A stretch of 42,642 nt of DNA from an uncultured Gammaproteobacteria bacterium (GTDB taxonomy: Bacteria > Pseudomonadota > Gammaproteobacteria > Arenicellales > JAANXG01), in NCBI GenBank assembly GCA_947259175.1, contig CAMYKW010000029.1:1-42642 (forward strand). The letters are read 5' to 3'. Below, one piece after another: positions 16,550 to 25,043 of the stretch (position 1 is its first letter; each line of letters starts with the position of its first letter). The translations under genes were made by a program, and so were the position numbers. Below the pieces are notes generated by a model. That model made no database searches. It saw nothing but the letters and a program-made list of their open reading frames with translations, and was not told the origin of the DNA.

Positions 16550-17443
16550 CTACAGACCTGCAGCCAAGCCGGCCAGCCGTTGAATATCCTGGATCATCAA
16601 CGCCAGGGCATCGCTGTCGAGCTTGTTTTCGACCAGGGCGACGAAGGCCAGCTTCAGCTTGTGGGATGCACTGATTGCCTGGTCGAGTTCCGCAATCGTG
16701 ACGTTCCTGTCGAGCCAATCGGCGCGGCGCTGACCCCAATCTTCCGGCAGCGCGTCCGCACCCACGAATGGCGCGGCGATGAGGCGTTCGCGGTAGTCAT
16801 CCGCAATCAACTCCAGATCCGCCAGCAGTTGCGCCCGCACCGCCTCGAGCACGGCGCCGTGCACATCGATGGAGCGGCCGACGGTGTCCGCGGTGTCCTC
16901 GAGTACTTCATCGAGAAACGCGCGTTGCCGGCTGGCGACGACGATGGCCACCGCCTGACCGAGAAAATCGGCGACGCTTTGATCGCCAATTTTCTCGGTC
17001 GCTAGATCTTTGTTCAGGGCGCCCAGTGCGTTAGCGAAACCAGTCGCCGATTCGCCCAGGCTGGTGGCCTGATCGCGCGTGGCCAGGGCGGCGATGGCCA
17101 GGAAATAGTTCTCCAAAAGACGCGTATGCCTGCCGACATCGGCCATCACTCGCATGCGCGCTTTGGTAACGTCGTCGTGATCGTTGAGGGCCTCACGGCG
17201 GAAGTCAGGATCCGAGACCAGCTCCCTGCTCATCAAGAGTACGCGATTGTCGGCTTCGACGCTGGTTCTCACCGAGGCGTCGAGCAAGGTGTGGATGCTG
17301 CGCGTGTAAGCGGTACCGGCGGTCGCGAAGCGATCAAACTGGGCAAGCCTCGCGGAGGGGCAGCCCGCCATGACCACACCGAGGACAATGATCAGCCACG
17401 CCCATGCGGCGCGCTTGACCACTATAGCTGAACGGTGTCGCAT
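16550..17443 (-). CDS. Helical lipoprotein of unknown function
   Basis: About 297 residues from the ATG at MRHRSAIVVKRAAWAW; a longer frame exists upstream but would bury the leader. The N-terminus is a lipoprotein signal, LIIVLGVVMAGC, with the lipobox cysteine near residue 28 and no Asp at +2, so outer-membrane sorting is possible. The mature part is rich in long helices with charged and alanine positions (for example FLGQAVAIVVASRQRAFLDE), with no catalytic motif. It is followed closely by the coiled-coil protein. It may be a periplasmic scaffold or sensor; I do not recognise the family. Confidence 0.8.
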   Translation of the reverse strand: MRHRSAIVVKRAAWAWLIIVLGVVMAGCPSARLAQFDRFATAGTAYTRSIHTLLDASVRTSVEADNRVLLMSRELVSDPDFRREALNDHDDVTKARMRVMADVGRHTRLLENYFLAIAALATRDQATSLGESATGFANALGALNKDLATEKIGDQSVADFLGQAVAIVVASRQRAFLDEVLEDTADTVGRSIDVHGAVLEAVRAQLLADLELIADDYRERLIAAPFVGADALPEDWGQRRADWLDRNVTIAELDQAISASHKLKLAFVALVENKLDSDALALMIQDIQRLAGLAAGL

Positions 17444-17704
17444 CAGTGGAATCCCGGTCCTGTTGTATTGATCCACTCGAAGCCAGCGCGGGCCTGGTTT
17501 GCTTGCAAACAATCCGCAAATCGAATCGGCCGAAATTCATCATCCGTCTTTAATCGCCAGCGGTCAAGAACATGGATCAAGTTCGGGTCCACCTATGTCA
17601 TCGCGTACAAAACACGGCGCCGGGATGTTGCACACCCCGGCGCGGCCCGGCTTAAGCAGGCCGCGCCGGAGTTCACGAATCACGCGCGCATGCGCGGGAA
17701 TAGG

Positions 17705-19597
17705 TCACCCGACATAGTCAAGCAGCGCCTGTACGTTGATCTTTCCGTAGCCGAAGCCCGGATCCCAAACGCGGCTGGTATTCGCATCCCGCGTCGCGGT
17801 GATGCGGAACCGCTGCTTGATTTCCTCCGGGGTCAGCGTGGGTTCGCGCTCCAGCATCAGGGCGATGATACCCGCCACCAGCGGTGTCGCCATGCTCGTC
17901 CCCTGGATGGTGATGTATCCGGCGGTCGGGTGGTGACGCGGCGTGTAGCTGGGACTGCTGGCCATCGTGCTGTTGTCCGCCAGCGCCGCGGTGATGTATT
18001 GCCCCGGCGCCGCAATGTCGGGTTTTTGCGCGCCGATGCGCGTGGGGCCGTGGCTGGAGAAGTTGGACAACTGCCCCACCTGCAGACTGTCGGCCACCAG
18101 CATCCCCTGGGTGGTGTCGAATTGATTCTTGCTGACATAGGAACCCACGACAATCGCGCGCTCTTCGGTGCCAGGCATCCCCACCGACAGGGCGGGATCG
18201 GTGAAACCGGGAAAAAAGGCGCTCGCGTTTGACGGGTCGCTGGTGGCGCCCCAGGCGTGGACCGTACCGTGCACGACGGATGTCGCGCTCAAACGTATAT
18301 TCCACTGGAAGTTCGGGGTGCCGGCAACCAGCAGCGTCAGGTTCTGGTCACGGTTGATGGGGTCCTCGCGCCAGTCGGCGCGGAACGCCCCGAATACCGT
18401 GGAATGCACTTCACCGTCCGGCTCGACCAAACTGCCGTCGGGCGGCTCGATGCGGATATCCACCTGGTCGTCGCGGGGTATCCATACGTCAATGGCCTGC
18501 AACGTCGGATCGTTGATGCGCACCGGTATCAGCAAGTCCTGGTTGGCGACCAATTCGCCCTGCCAGTGCACGCCGTCATTGCCTTCGTTACCCGCGGCGA
18601 CCACGACGATCCGGCCCGGACCGGATTCGCGCGCAATGACGTTCTCGATGGCCGAAGTGCCGTCATGGGCGCCAACATGCCCGCCCAGGCTGAGACTGAC
18701 GACCGCCGGCCGGCTGCCGGCATCTCTGAAGAAGCGGCGAATTCCCCATATCGTATGGGTGTCCAACAGCGGTTCGCTGCGCATGGCCATGATCGCCGCC
18801 TGCGGGGCAACGCCGCGAAACACCCCGGAGGAGCCGCTGCCGTTGCCCACCGCAATGGACGCACAATGGGTGCCGTGGCCATGCGGGTCGCCCTGGGGAA
18901 TTTGCCTCGAGCCCTGTAAGGCGTCGTTGATGGCGTTCTCGCTGAAGGTATCGAATGTGGAAATATCACTGTCGTTGGGCTGCTGCGCATGGACAAACAG
19001 CTCGAGCCGCGTCGAATCATCGGTGTTGCGAAAATCCGGATGCGACCAGTCCAATCCGGAATCGACGATCCCGAATACGACGCCGTCGCCATTGAGGTCG
19101 TGGACATTCAACGCGTCCTCCAAGTGCGTCGCCTCGCCTCGGGCTTCATCCAGCCGCGGCAACAGCACCCGCGCGGCTTCGGCGCGTTGCACGTGGCCTA
19201 ACCGGTCCAGCTTTCCCACCGAGGTTACCGGAATATTGGCGATGAACACCTCGCCACTCTTGACCCGAGACGTGACCTTGCCGCTCTCCTGTTTTATCCA
19301 TTCCAGCATCTCCTGTTGACGACCGGGCTTACAGATGAGTTTTAGAGTGATCATCTCGCTGGGAGCGACGGCCTCTCCCTCCGCCAGATGCACTTGTTTA
19401 GCGGCCACCGCGTTCAGCGGAATGCGGCCGCGCCGCTGGGCCTTGCGTTTCGCCGCATGCACGAGATAAGCCAGCTCGCTGTCCAACACCGTTTTGCGGA
19501 TCTTCAACACACGACTTACCTTGGATTGAGTCGTCTTTTTCTTGGAAGTTTTCTTTTTGCCGCTTGCCTTGGATTTTTTAACACGCTTCTTGGCCAT
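17705..19597 (-). CDS. Subtilisin-like (S8) serine protease with Lys-rich N-terminus
   Basis: A 630-residue subtilase with a full triad: GIVDSGLDWSHPDF (Asp179), PHGHGTHCAS (His241), VVVAAGNEG (oxyanion Asn) and GTSMATPLVAG (Ser near 568). Residues 1-35 are extremely lysine-rich (KKSKASGKKKTSKKKTTQSK) with no signal peptide, so the protein is cytoplasmic or nucleic-acid-associated rather than secreted. Residues 83-145 resemble an I9-type propeptide (MITLKLICKPGRQQEMLEWI). A beta-rich insert lies between the His and Ser blocks. The ATG has AAGGAG 6 bp upstream. A separate I9-like small protein is encoded just upstream on the same strand, and could be a folding helper or inhibitor. Confidence 0.93.
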   Translation of the reverse strand: MAKKRVKKSKASGKKKTSKKKTTQSKVSRVLKIRKTVLDSELAYLVHAAKRKAQRRGRIPLNAVAAKQVHLAEGEAVAPSEMITLKLICKPGRQQEMLEWIKQESGKVTSRVKSGEVFIANIPVTSVGKLDRLGHVQRAEAARVLLPRLDEARGEATHLEDALNVHDLNGDGVVFGIVDSGLDWSHPDFRNTDDSTRLELFVHAQQPNDSDISTFDTFSENAINDALQGSRQIPQGDPHGHGTHCASIAVGNGSGSSGVFRGVAPQAAIMAMRSEPLLDTHTIWGIRRFFRDAGSRPAVVSLSLGGHVGAHDGTSAIENVIARESGPGRIVVVAAGNEGNDGVHWQGELVANQDLLIPVRINDPTLQAIDVWIPRDDQVDIRIEPPDGSLVEPDGEVHSTVFGAFRADWREDPINRDQNLTLLVAGTPNFQWNIRLSATSVVHGTVHAWGATSDPSNASAFFPGFTDPALSVGMPGTEERAIVVGSYVSKNQFDTTQGMLVADSLQVGQLSNFSSHGPTRIGAQKPDIAAPGQYITAALADNSTMASSPSYTPRHHPTAGYITIQGTSMATPLVAGIIALMLEREPTLTPEEIKQRFRITATRDANTSRVWDPGFGYGKINVQALLDYVG

Positions 19598-19660
19598 GAC
19601 GTTCTCCTTTTGGTGTCAATTTGAGTTACCGGCGAGCGTATCGCCCGCGAACCGAATGGT

Positions 19661-19933
19661 TTACAGCTTCGTCTCCAGACGCCGAGGGGTCGACAGCGCA
19701 ACCACCCAGGAAAATTTCGCGATCTTGTTCAGAGCCTGGGCGTTCGATACCCCCGTGACCACGCCCGGCCCCGCGCTTTGCACTTCAAGCCCCGCGTTCG
19801 CCAACGATTCGACCGCGGCATCCGCGTCCTGGCCGTGCGCCAAGTGTACGAGCACGGTTCTTTTCAGATCCGCTGCTGCTGCGTCGACCCATCGTTTCAA
19901 TTCCGGAGATAATTTGTTCACCGGTGTGGGCAC
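19661..19933 (-). CDS. I9/propeptide-like small protein, possible protease chaperone or inhibitor
   Basis: A 90-residue protein starting at GTG with GGAG 8 bp upstream. The segment LKRTVLVHLAHGQDADAAVE, then LANAGLEVQSAGPG and IAKFSWVVALSTPRRLE, follows the strand-helix-strand pattern of subtilisin propeptides (inhibitor I9 fold), ending in a strand that in the family docks to the protease active site. It precedes the subtilase by 63 bp in the same orientation, so a role as intramolecular-chaperone-like or inhibitory partner acting in trans is likely. No signal peptide. The assignment rests on pattern and context rather than an exact motif. Confidence 0.7.
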   Translation of the reverse strand: MPTPVNKLSPELKRWVDAAAADLKRTVLVHLAHGQDADAAVESLANAGLEVQSAGPGVVTGVSNAQALNKIAKFSWVVALSTPRRLETKL

Positions 19934-20212
19934 GGTTCATCTCCAGTTCGCACTGTTTGTATCCACCGATTATATTGAAGTTTGCCTGCCACCGGATAAA
20001 TTTGAGGTGCAGCCGATCACTCCAGCGGTCACGGCGATCGGTTTAATGACATATCAGCGCGGCGGTCGTTCGGCTTAGCGCATGGCGACGCCATATTCCG
20101 GATGAAGGATCGGTGAGTACAAGGCCGGAGATTCGTTGCATGAATTTGCCGATTGACATGATCGTGGACAACATAGAAGAATCGTTCTTTTGCGCACAGC
20201 GCATGGATAACC

Positions 20213-21478
20213 ATGGAACCCCTACCGAATTCCAACGAGCAACTGCAATTCCTTAAGCAAAGCAAGTTATTCGAAAACGCACCGCATTCCGTGCTGGCCG
20301 ACATCGGCAGAATTGCGACAACCGTGTCGGTGAAGGCCGACGAGCGGATCATGGAAAAAGGCGATGAGGGAACATCGATGTACATCATTGTCGACGGCCA
20401 GGTGCGGGTACACGATGACGATCTGGTCCTCACACGCTTGGGAAAGGGTGATGTATTCGGCGAGATGGCGGCTTTGGATTCCGAAGTGCGCAGCGCCTCG
20501 GTCACCGCCGAAGTCGATACCATTTTATTCCAACTGGAACAGAGCTCGATGTACGAAATCGTGTCGCGCCGCCCCGAGGCCGCCAAGGCGATCATCCACT
20601 TGTTGTGCCAGCGCGAAAAGAGCATCGTTCACGACGTCACCGAACGGTCATTCAAGGTCCGCGCGCTGGAACGGGAATTGGAAATCGGCCGTGACATCCA
20701 AGCCAGGTTTCTGCCCGAGAACCTGCCCCAGGTGTCGGGCTGGGAAATCGCCGCCCGCCTGGAGCCCGCCAGGGAAGTGGCTGGTGATTTCTATGATGCG
20801 TTTCATATTAACAGCAACAATAGAATCGGTCTGCTGGTGGGCGACGTGTGCGGCAAGGGTGTCGGCGCGTCACTGTTCATGACGCTGTTCCGCAGCTTGA
20901 TTCGCGCGACATCGCTGTCGGTCGACTTCATGGGATGGACTGCATCCGGCACCGGATTGTCCACAGCCGAACACAGCGCTGCGCCCCGCTCGATAACCGA
21001 TCGGCAGACGCTGGAGGACAGCGTGACCGGCACCAACAACTATGTCGCTCGCACACACGCCAACACCAGCATGTTCGCATCCATGTTTTTTGCGCTGCTC
21101 GATCCGGAGACCGGCTCGCTCATATACATCAACGCGGGGCACGAGGAACCGGTAATTTTCGCGGCGGACGGATCGACGCGGCGACTGGCGACAACGGGAC
21201 CGGTGGTGGGGATATTTCCCAATGCCGAATTTAAGATTCAATCGGCGCGGCTGGACCCGCAGGACGTATTAGTAGTATTCACCGACGGCGTCACCGAGGC
21301 GGCCGACACCGCGGGCGGGCGCTACACCGAGGAACGATTACTGAAGTTCTTGCGCAACACCGTGGACCGCACGCCGGCGGAACTGTTGAGCAGCATGATG
21401 ACCGATATCGAAGCCTTCGCCAGCGGCGCACAACAATACGACGACATTACCCTGCTTGCAGTAAGGCGATCCGCATGA
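20213..21478 (+). CDS. SpoIIE/RsbU-type PP2C phosphatase with cyclic-nucleotide-binding domain
   Basis: A 421-residue regulator. Residues about 15-130 are a CRP-like cyclic-nucleotide-binding domain (IMEKGDEGTSMYIIVDGQV, GDVFGEMAALDSEVRSASV). A helical linker (VRALERELEIGRDIQARFLP) leads to a PP2C_SIG phosphatase: EVAGDFYDAF, LLVGDVCGKGVGASLFM, YINAGHEEP, and FTDGVTEAAD supply the metal-binding Asp residues. Such enzymes dephosphorylate STAS anti-anti-sigma proteins. The next two genes encode exactly a STAS protein and an RsbW-like kinase, so this is the signal-input phosphatase of a partner-switching module, with ligand binding expected to gate it. The arginine that contacts cAMP phosphate is within the VRSAS turn. 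No strong ribosome site precedes the ATG. Confidence 0.92.
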   Translation: MEPLPNSNEQLQFLKQSKLFENAPHSVLADIGRIATTVSVKADERIMEKGDEGTSMYIIVDGQVRVHDDDLVLTRLGKGDVFGEMAALDSEVRSASVTAEVDTILFQLEQSSMYEIVSRRPEAAKAIIHLLCQREKSIVHDVTERSFKVRALERELEIGRDIQARFLPENLPQVSGWEIAARLEPAREVAGDFYDAFHINSNNRIGLLVGDVCGKGVGASLFMTLFRSLIRATSLSVDFMGWTASGTGLSTAEHSAAPRSITDRQTLEDSVTGTNNYVARTHANTSMFASMFFALLDPETGSLIYINAGHEEPVIFAADGSTRRLATTGPVVGIFPNAEFKIQSARLDPQDVLVVFTDGVTEAADTAGGRYTEERLLKFLRNTVDRTPAELLSSMMTDIEAFASGAQQYDDITLLAVRRSA

Positions 21479-21573
21479 TGCAACACGCGCAGAGGGACGC
21501 CGACAAGACAACTCAGGGAATTGGCGGTACACTTCGACACTTTTTATTGACTGAAAAAGGGAGGGCTAAAACA

Positions 21574-21948
21574 ATGACATCAACGTTACGCATCGCAGTA
21601 TCCCAGGAACAAGGCAACACGCCGGTAACCGTGTTTCGCCTCACGGGAGACATCGACGCCAACACGCAATCGGACCTGGAATCCAAGGCCGAAGAAGTCA
21701 TCGGCGCGGGAACCCAGAATCTGCTGCTCGATTTGAGCGAGGTGACGTACATGGGCAGCGCCGGTTTTCGCGCCATGCACGCTATCGCCGGAAAACTCGG
21801 CGATGAACAGTCGGCAACGGCAATCAAGTCATCTCACCTCAAACTATTGAACCCGTCCGCCGAGGTAAGCAAGGTGATCAAGACGCTCGGGTTTGATAGC
21901 TACCTGGACATATACGACGACATCAACAAGGCGGTTAACTCTTTTTGA
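21574..21948 (+). CDS. STAS-domain anti-sigma factor antagonist (RsbV-like)
   Basis: A 124-residue single STAS domain. VTVFRLTGDIDANTQSDLES is the first strand-turn-helix, and LLLDLSEVTYMGSAGFRAM holds the conserved serine that a partner kinase would phosphorylate; phosphorylation blocks binding to the anti-sigma factor. The start is the ATG after GGGAGGG; an in-frame extension of 33 codons upstream lacks STAS character. It sits between the PP2C phosphatase and the HATPase gene, the standard order of a partner-switch operon. The target sigma factor is not encoded nearby, so output may be elsewhere in the genome or non-transcriptional. Confidence 0.92.
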   Translation: MTSTLRIAVSQEQGNTPVTVFRLTGDIDANTQSDLESKAEEVIGAGTQNLLLDLSEVTYMGSAGFRAMHAIAGKLGDEQSATAIKSSHLKLLNPSAEVSKVIKTLGFDSYLDIYDDINKAVNSF

Positions 21949-21970
21949 TCCGCCGTTGGCGGCACCCGGG

Positions 21971-22402
21971 ATGCCTGGGAAACAGCGCCTCGATATAGAG
22001 GCGCAATTAGATAATCTAAGCACAGTCAGGCGCTTTATTGAGGAATCTTGCCGAGAATTCGGCGCCCGTGACGGGGTAATTTCAGACCTGCGGCTCGCCG
22101 TCGATGAAGCGGTGACGAATATCATTATCCACGGATATCAAAAGCAGGGCGGAAACATACACATCGAGATCGAGCGGGATGAAAAGGCGCTGATCGTCCG
22201 CTTGCGCGACGACGCCGTCGTATTCGATCCCGCGTCCCGCTTCACGGCCGGGCCGCCCACAGCACAGGCATTCGAGTCGCCGGGAAAGTTGGGCATTCCG
22301 CTGATACAAAGAACAGTCGACCACATCGACCACCGCGTCACCGAGAGCGGCGGCAATGAACTGACACTAAAAAAACGTAACGGGGACATATTTCGCAGCT
22401 GA
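21971..22402 (+). CDS. RsbW-like anti-sigma factor / serine kinase (HATPase_c)
   Basis: A GHKL ATPase of about 143 residues. LRLAVDEAVTNIIIHGY is the N-box with the Mg-binding Asn, LRDDAVVFDP is a G1-like box, and ESPGKLGIPLIQRTVD the G2-like loop. It is expected to phosphorylate the upstream STAS protein and to sequester a sigma factor or other target when the STAS protein is phosphorylated. The start chosen is ATG at MPGKQRLDIEAQ, 22 bp after the STAS stop; an upstream frame overlaps the STAS gene. It completes the three-gene switch. Confidence 0.9.
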   Translation: MPGKQRLDIEAQLDNLSTVRRFIEESCREFGARDGVISDLRLAVDEAVTNIIIHGYQKQGGNIHIEIERDEKALIVRLRDDAVVFDPASRFTAGPPTAQAFESPGKLGIPLIQRTVDHIDHRVTESGGNELTLKKRNGDIFRS

Positions 22403-22528
22403 CGGCGCGGCGCCGCTGTTCACCGGCGGGCGGAATGCCGCCCCGGCATGAAGCGATCAAGCGTGTTCACGTTGCGTCGCGCCACGCAGGGAATGTCGGC
22501 TGTTACCGCGAATCGGCCGGAACAGGTG

Positions 22529-23563
22529 TTACTGCGCGATTTGCTTGACCAGGGTATTGAACAGCGCCCCTATCGGGCCCGCCACCAGTGGACTGATCAT
22601 GGCGACGATCGGCGCCAGCTGCGTGCCCGGCGACACCGTGAGCCCCTGTTGCGCCAGCCACTTCTCCTGGTCCGCCACCGACGTGTCGGGTTGCTCGCTG
22701 CGATACAATTCGAGCCCCCGGGTGCGCAGGTACATCGCCGCCGGCACATACGCCGCGATGGTAATCAATGTGAACACCGCACCCCAGTATGTAGTGACGC
22801 CCAGCGCCATGCCCACGATCGCGCTGTCCTCGGTGACATCCATGAACATCGACGCCGGCCAGCGCATCCACGCGCCCATGTTCACCACGCCGGTCACCAG
22901 CATGATCGAGCCGACATACAGAACGCTTCTTAGCCGCGCCATATAAATGCCGGCAACACATTTATCCGGATGCCTTACATCGAATGGCAGGCTCACCGTG
23001 CTGCTTGCCGCGATCAACAGAAATATTGACGCCACCATGGAAATCAAAACCACGATATACGCCACCCACCATATATCCGACGACAAATAAGCGTCGGGGA
23101 ACATTCGCGAGTGGTTTAACAACCTCATCGTCAAATCGAAATTCAGCTTCTTGACGTTGGTCGGCACCAGGTGCAGATAGCCCAGGTTCGCAATCACCAG
23201 GAACATGCCGATCGCCACCCCTTGCGCGAATCTCCGCCCACGCAGGCAGCTGCGCATAGTCAGCAGTGAGACCAGGATTGCCGCGCCGCTTGCGACCAGG
23301 AACGCTACGCTGGATGCAAACCACAGGAACCGGGCCCGCACTTCGCTGGTGACATTAAACGCCAGTCTTTGTGCGCTTCCGGTTTCAAACAATCTGTCCA
23401 GGTGCTCAAGGTAGCCTTCGTCCGGCGACAGACTGCGTTCAAACAACAGGTTCGCAACGGCAAGCACCGAAAGCGGCGCAATGAGAAACAATAGGTGGCG
23501 GTAACGCGCAAAGAATGTTTGCGGCTGGCTCTCGGCGGCGTATGTCACTGCGGGTTTTTCCAT
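22529..23563 (-). CDS. Polytopic membrane protein of unknown function
   Basis: About 344 residues from the ATG at MEKPAVTYAAESQ; a longer frame upstream is Arg-rich and unlikely. Six or seven transmembrane segments are visible, for example HLLFLIAPLSVLAVANLLF, FLWFASSVAFLVASGAAIL, GVAIGMFLVIANLGYLHLV, WVAYIVVLISMVASIFLLIA and LYVGSIMLVTGVVNMG. The C-terminus (QLAPIVAMISPLVAGPIGAL) is also hydrophobic. No catalytic motif is seen. It is convergent with the partner-switch operon and divergent from the alpha/beta hydrolase. Function unknown. Confidence 0.83.
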   Translation of the reverse strand: MEKPAVTYAAESQPQTFFARYRHLLFLIAPLSVLAVANLLFERSLSPDEGYLEHLDRLFETGSAQRLAFNVTSEVRARFLWFASSVAFLVASGAAILVSLLTMRSCLRGRRFAQGVAIGMFLVIANLGYLHLVPTNVKKLNFDLTMRLLNHSRMFPDAYLSSDIWWVAYIVVLISMVASIFLLIAASSTVSLPFDVRHPDKCVAGIYMARLRSVLYVGSIMLVTGVVNMGAWMRWPASMFMDVTEDSAIVGMALGVTTYWGAVFTLITIAAYVPAAMYLRTRGLELYRSEQPDTSVADQEKWLAQQGLTVSPGTQLAPIVAMISPLVAGPIGALFNTLVKQIAQ

Positions 23564-23904
23564 GCCTATTCGGACCGGTTGTCGACAGGCGCGTTTATAC
23601 AGGCTGCGGCCGTTTTTGACCCTACCGCAGCGTGTACGCACTTGGGCGAAATCCGGCGCAGGTAGCGTATCGTTCCGGAGTTTAAACGAGAAACCGGGGA
23701 GATGACGAGGATGAAATTGATCAGCGGCACCGGGACACCGGGCGGGGGGCGAAGATATACTCGCTGCCGATGACAGGCGCCACGGATCGCCGCAACCGGC
23801 CGCATGTCGAAAGTGGGCCTATTCGCGCCGCGATGCGATTGCGGCTGACAACAAGCCGTATCGAGGGTCACAACCAGCCTGACGGTGCAACTGAACGGGT
23901 CATT
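23564..23904. other. Divergent intergenic region
   Basis: About 340 bases between the membrane-protein gene (minus) and the alpha/beta hydrolase gene (plus). It should hold both promoters; I could not pick convincing -35/-10 pairs. The hydrolase frame is open back to 23770 (ATG), so part of this stretch may belong to its coding sequence. Nothing else recognisable. Confidence 0.35.
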
Positions 23905-24888
23905 ATGCGAATTCATATAACCACCGCCATCGGCAACTTCAAAGACAAAGCCGTTGCCAGGGGCGTTTGGTGGCGATACGCCGCCTGCTTGAGCGCTCAT
24001 GTTTTTTTGACCAGCTGCGCGATGTTCGACGCCAACACACCGCGCTGGGAGGACTTCGCCGGCTCGCCCCCAAGCACGAGCACGATAAATCTCAACCACC
24101 AACAAACCGGTCACGGTGACCCGGTGCTGCTGATACACGGATTCGGAGAAAGCGCTTACACCTGGCGCCATGTTGTCCCTCACCTGGCCCGGCGGTACCG
24201 CGTCATTGCCATTGACTTGAAGGGTTTCGGCGACTCGCCCAAGCCGCGGGACGGCGCCTACCACATCTATGAAAACGCGCGCGCGGTGCTCAAGTTCATA
24301 ACTGATCATGACTTGCGCAATATCACGCTGGTAGGACATTCCCTGGGTGGCGGCGTAGCGCTGGTCGCCGCGCTGTACCTGGAAACGCAGTCGCCGAATC
24401 GGCTGTCGCGTCTCATCCTCATCGACAGCATCGCCTACCGGCAGACCTTGCCGCTGTTTATTCGCGTTCTGGCGACCCCCGGTGTCGGGCCGCTGCTGGT
24501 TCGACTGCTGCCCGAAAGGACCCAGGTCAAGTCCATCCTGAAACTCGCCTACCACGATGATGACGCAATTCCGGACGATGCGATTGATACTTACGCCCGC
24601 CTGCTCGCGAGTCCCGGCGCAAAAGAAGCCGCGTTGCAGACCGCACGCCAGATCATCCCGGCGGACGTGGAAGATCTGTCCCGAAAATACGCGGACGTTT
24701 CGTCGCCCACGCTGATACTCTGGGGACGGGAGGACCGGATCGTGCCGCTGTGGGTCGCGGAACGGCTCAACGCCGCTGTTCCCGATTCGCGTCTGGAGGT
24801 GCTGGATGATGTCGGCCACGTGCCCCACGAGGAGGACCCGTCCCGGACGCTCGAGGTGATAGACGCTTTTTTGCGCGAGCCCAGGTAG
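23905..24888 (+). CDS. Alpha/beta hydrolase, possible lipoprotein
   Basis: Hydrolase of about 327 residues: PVLLIHGFGESAYTWRHVVP (oxyanion HG), LVGHSLGGGVALVAAL (nucleophile Ser), ILWGREDRIVPLW (acid Asp) and VGHVPHEE (catalytic His), a complete triad typical of esterases and C-C hydrolases. The N-terminus holds a hydrophobic stretch ending FLTSCAM that could be a lipobox, so it may be membrane-anchored. The start is uncertain: ATG at the left coordinate gives a 35-40 residue leader; an in-frame ATG 45 codons earlier is also possible. It is monocistronic, followed 155 bp later by the caspase operon. Confidence 0.85.
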   Translation: MRIHITTAIGNFKDKAVARGVWWRYAACLSAHVFLTSCAMFDANTPRWEDFAGSPPSTSTINLNHQQTGHGDPVLLIHGFGESAYTWRHVVPHLARRYRVIAIDLKGFGDSPKPRDGAYHIYENARAVLKFITDHDLRNITLVGHSLGGGVALVAALYLETQSPNRLSRLILIDSIAYRQTLPLFIRVLATPGVGPLLVRLLPERTQVKSILKLAYHDDDAIPDDAIDTYARLLASPGAKEAALQTARQIIPADVEDLSRKYADVSSPTLILWGREDRIVPLWVAERLNAAVPDSRLEVLDDVGHVPHEEDPSRTLEVIDAFLREPR

Positions 24889-25043
24889 GGCAACCGACCG
24901 ATGCCGTGCGGCCGCTGCATCCTGTGTAAGGACTTATAGCGTGGCCCGGATTCGTTGCAGTGGACTCGTTGGCGTGAATACAGTAATTTTGTCCGGCCGG
25001 CGCGCAATACAGTTAAACGGGACAGGACACGGGGAATCGCATC

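Noticed and set aside
23566-24828. 420-codon minus-strand frame opposite the alpha/beta hydrolase
   Set aside because: Antisense shadow; the plus strand has a complete hydrolase triad.
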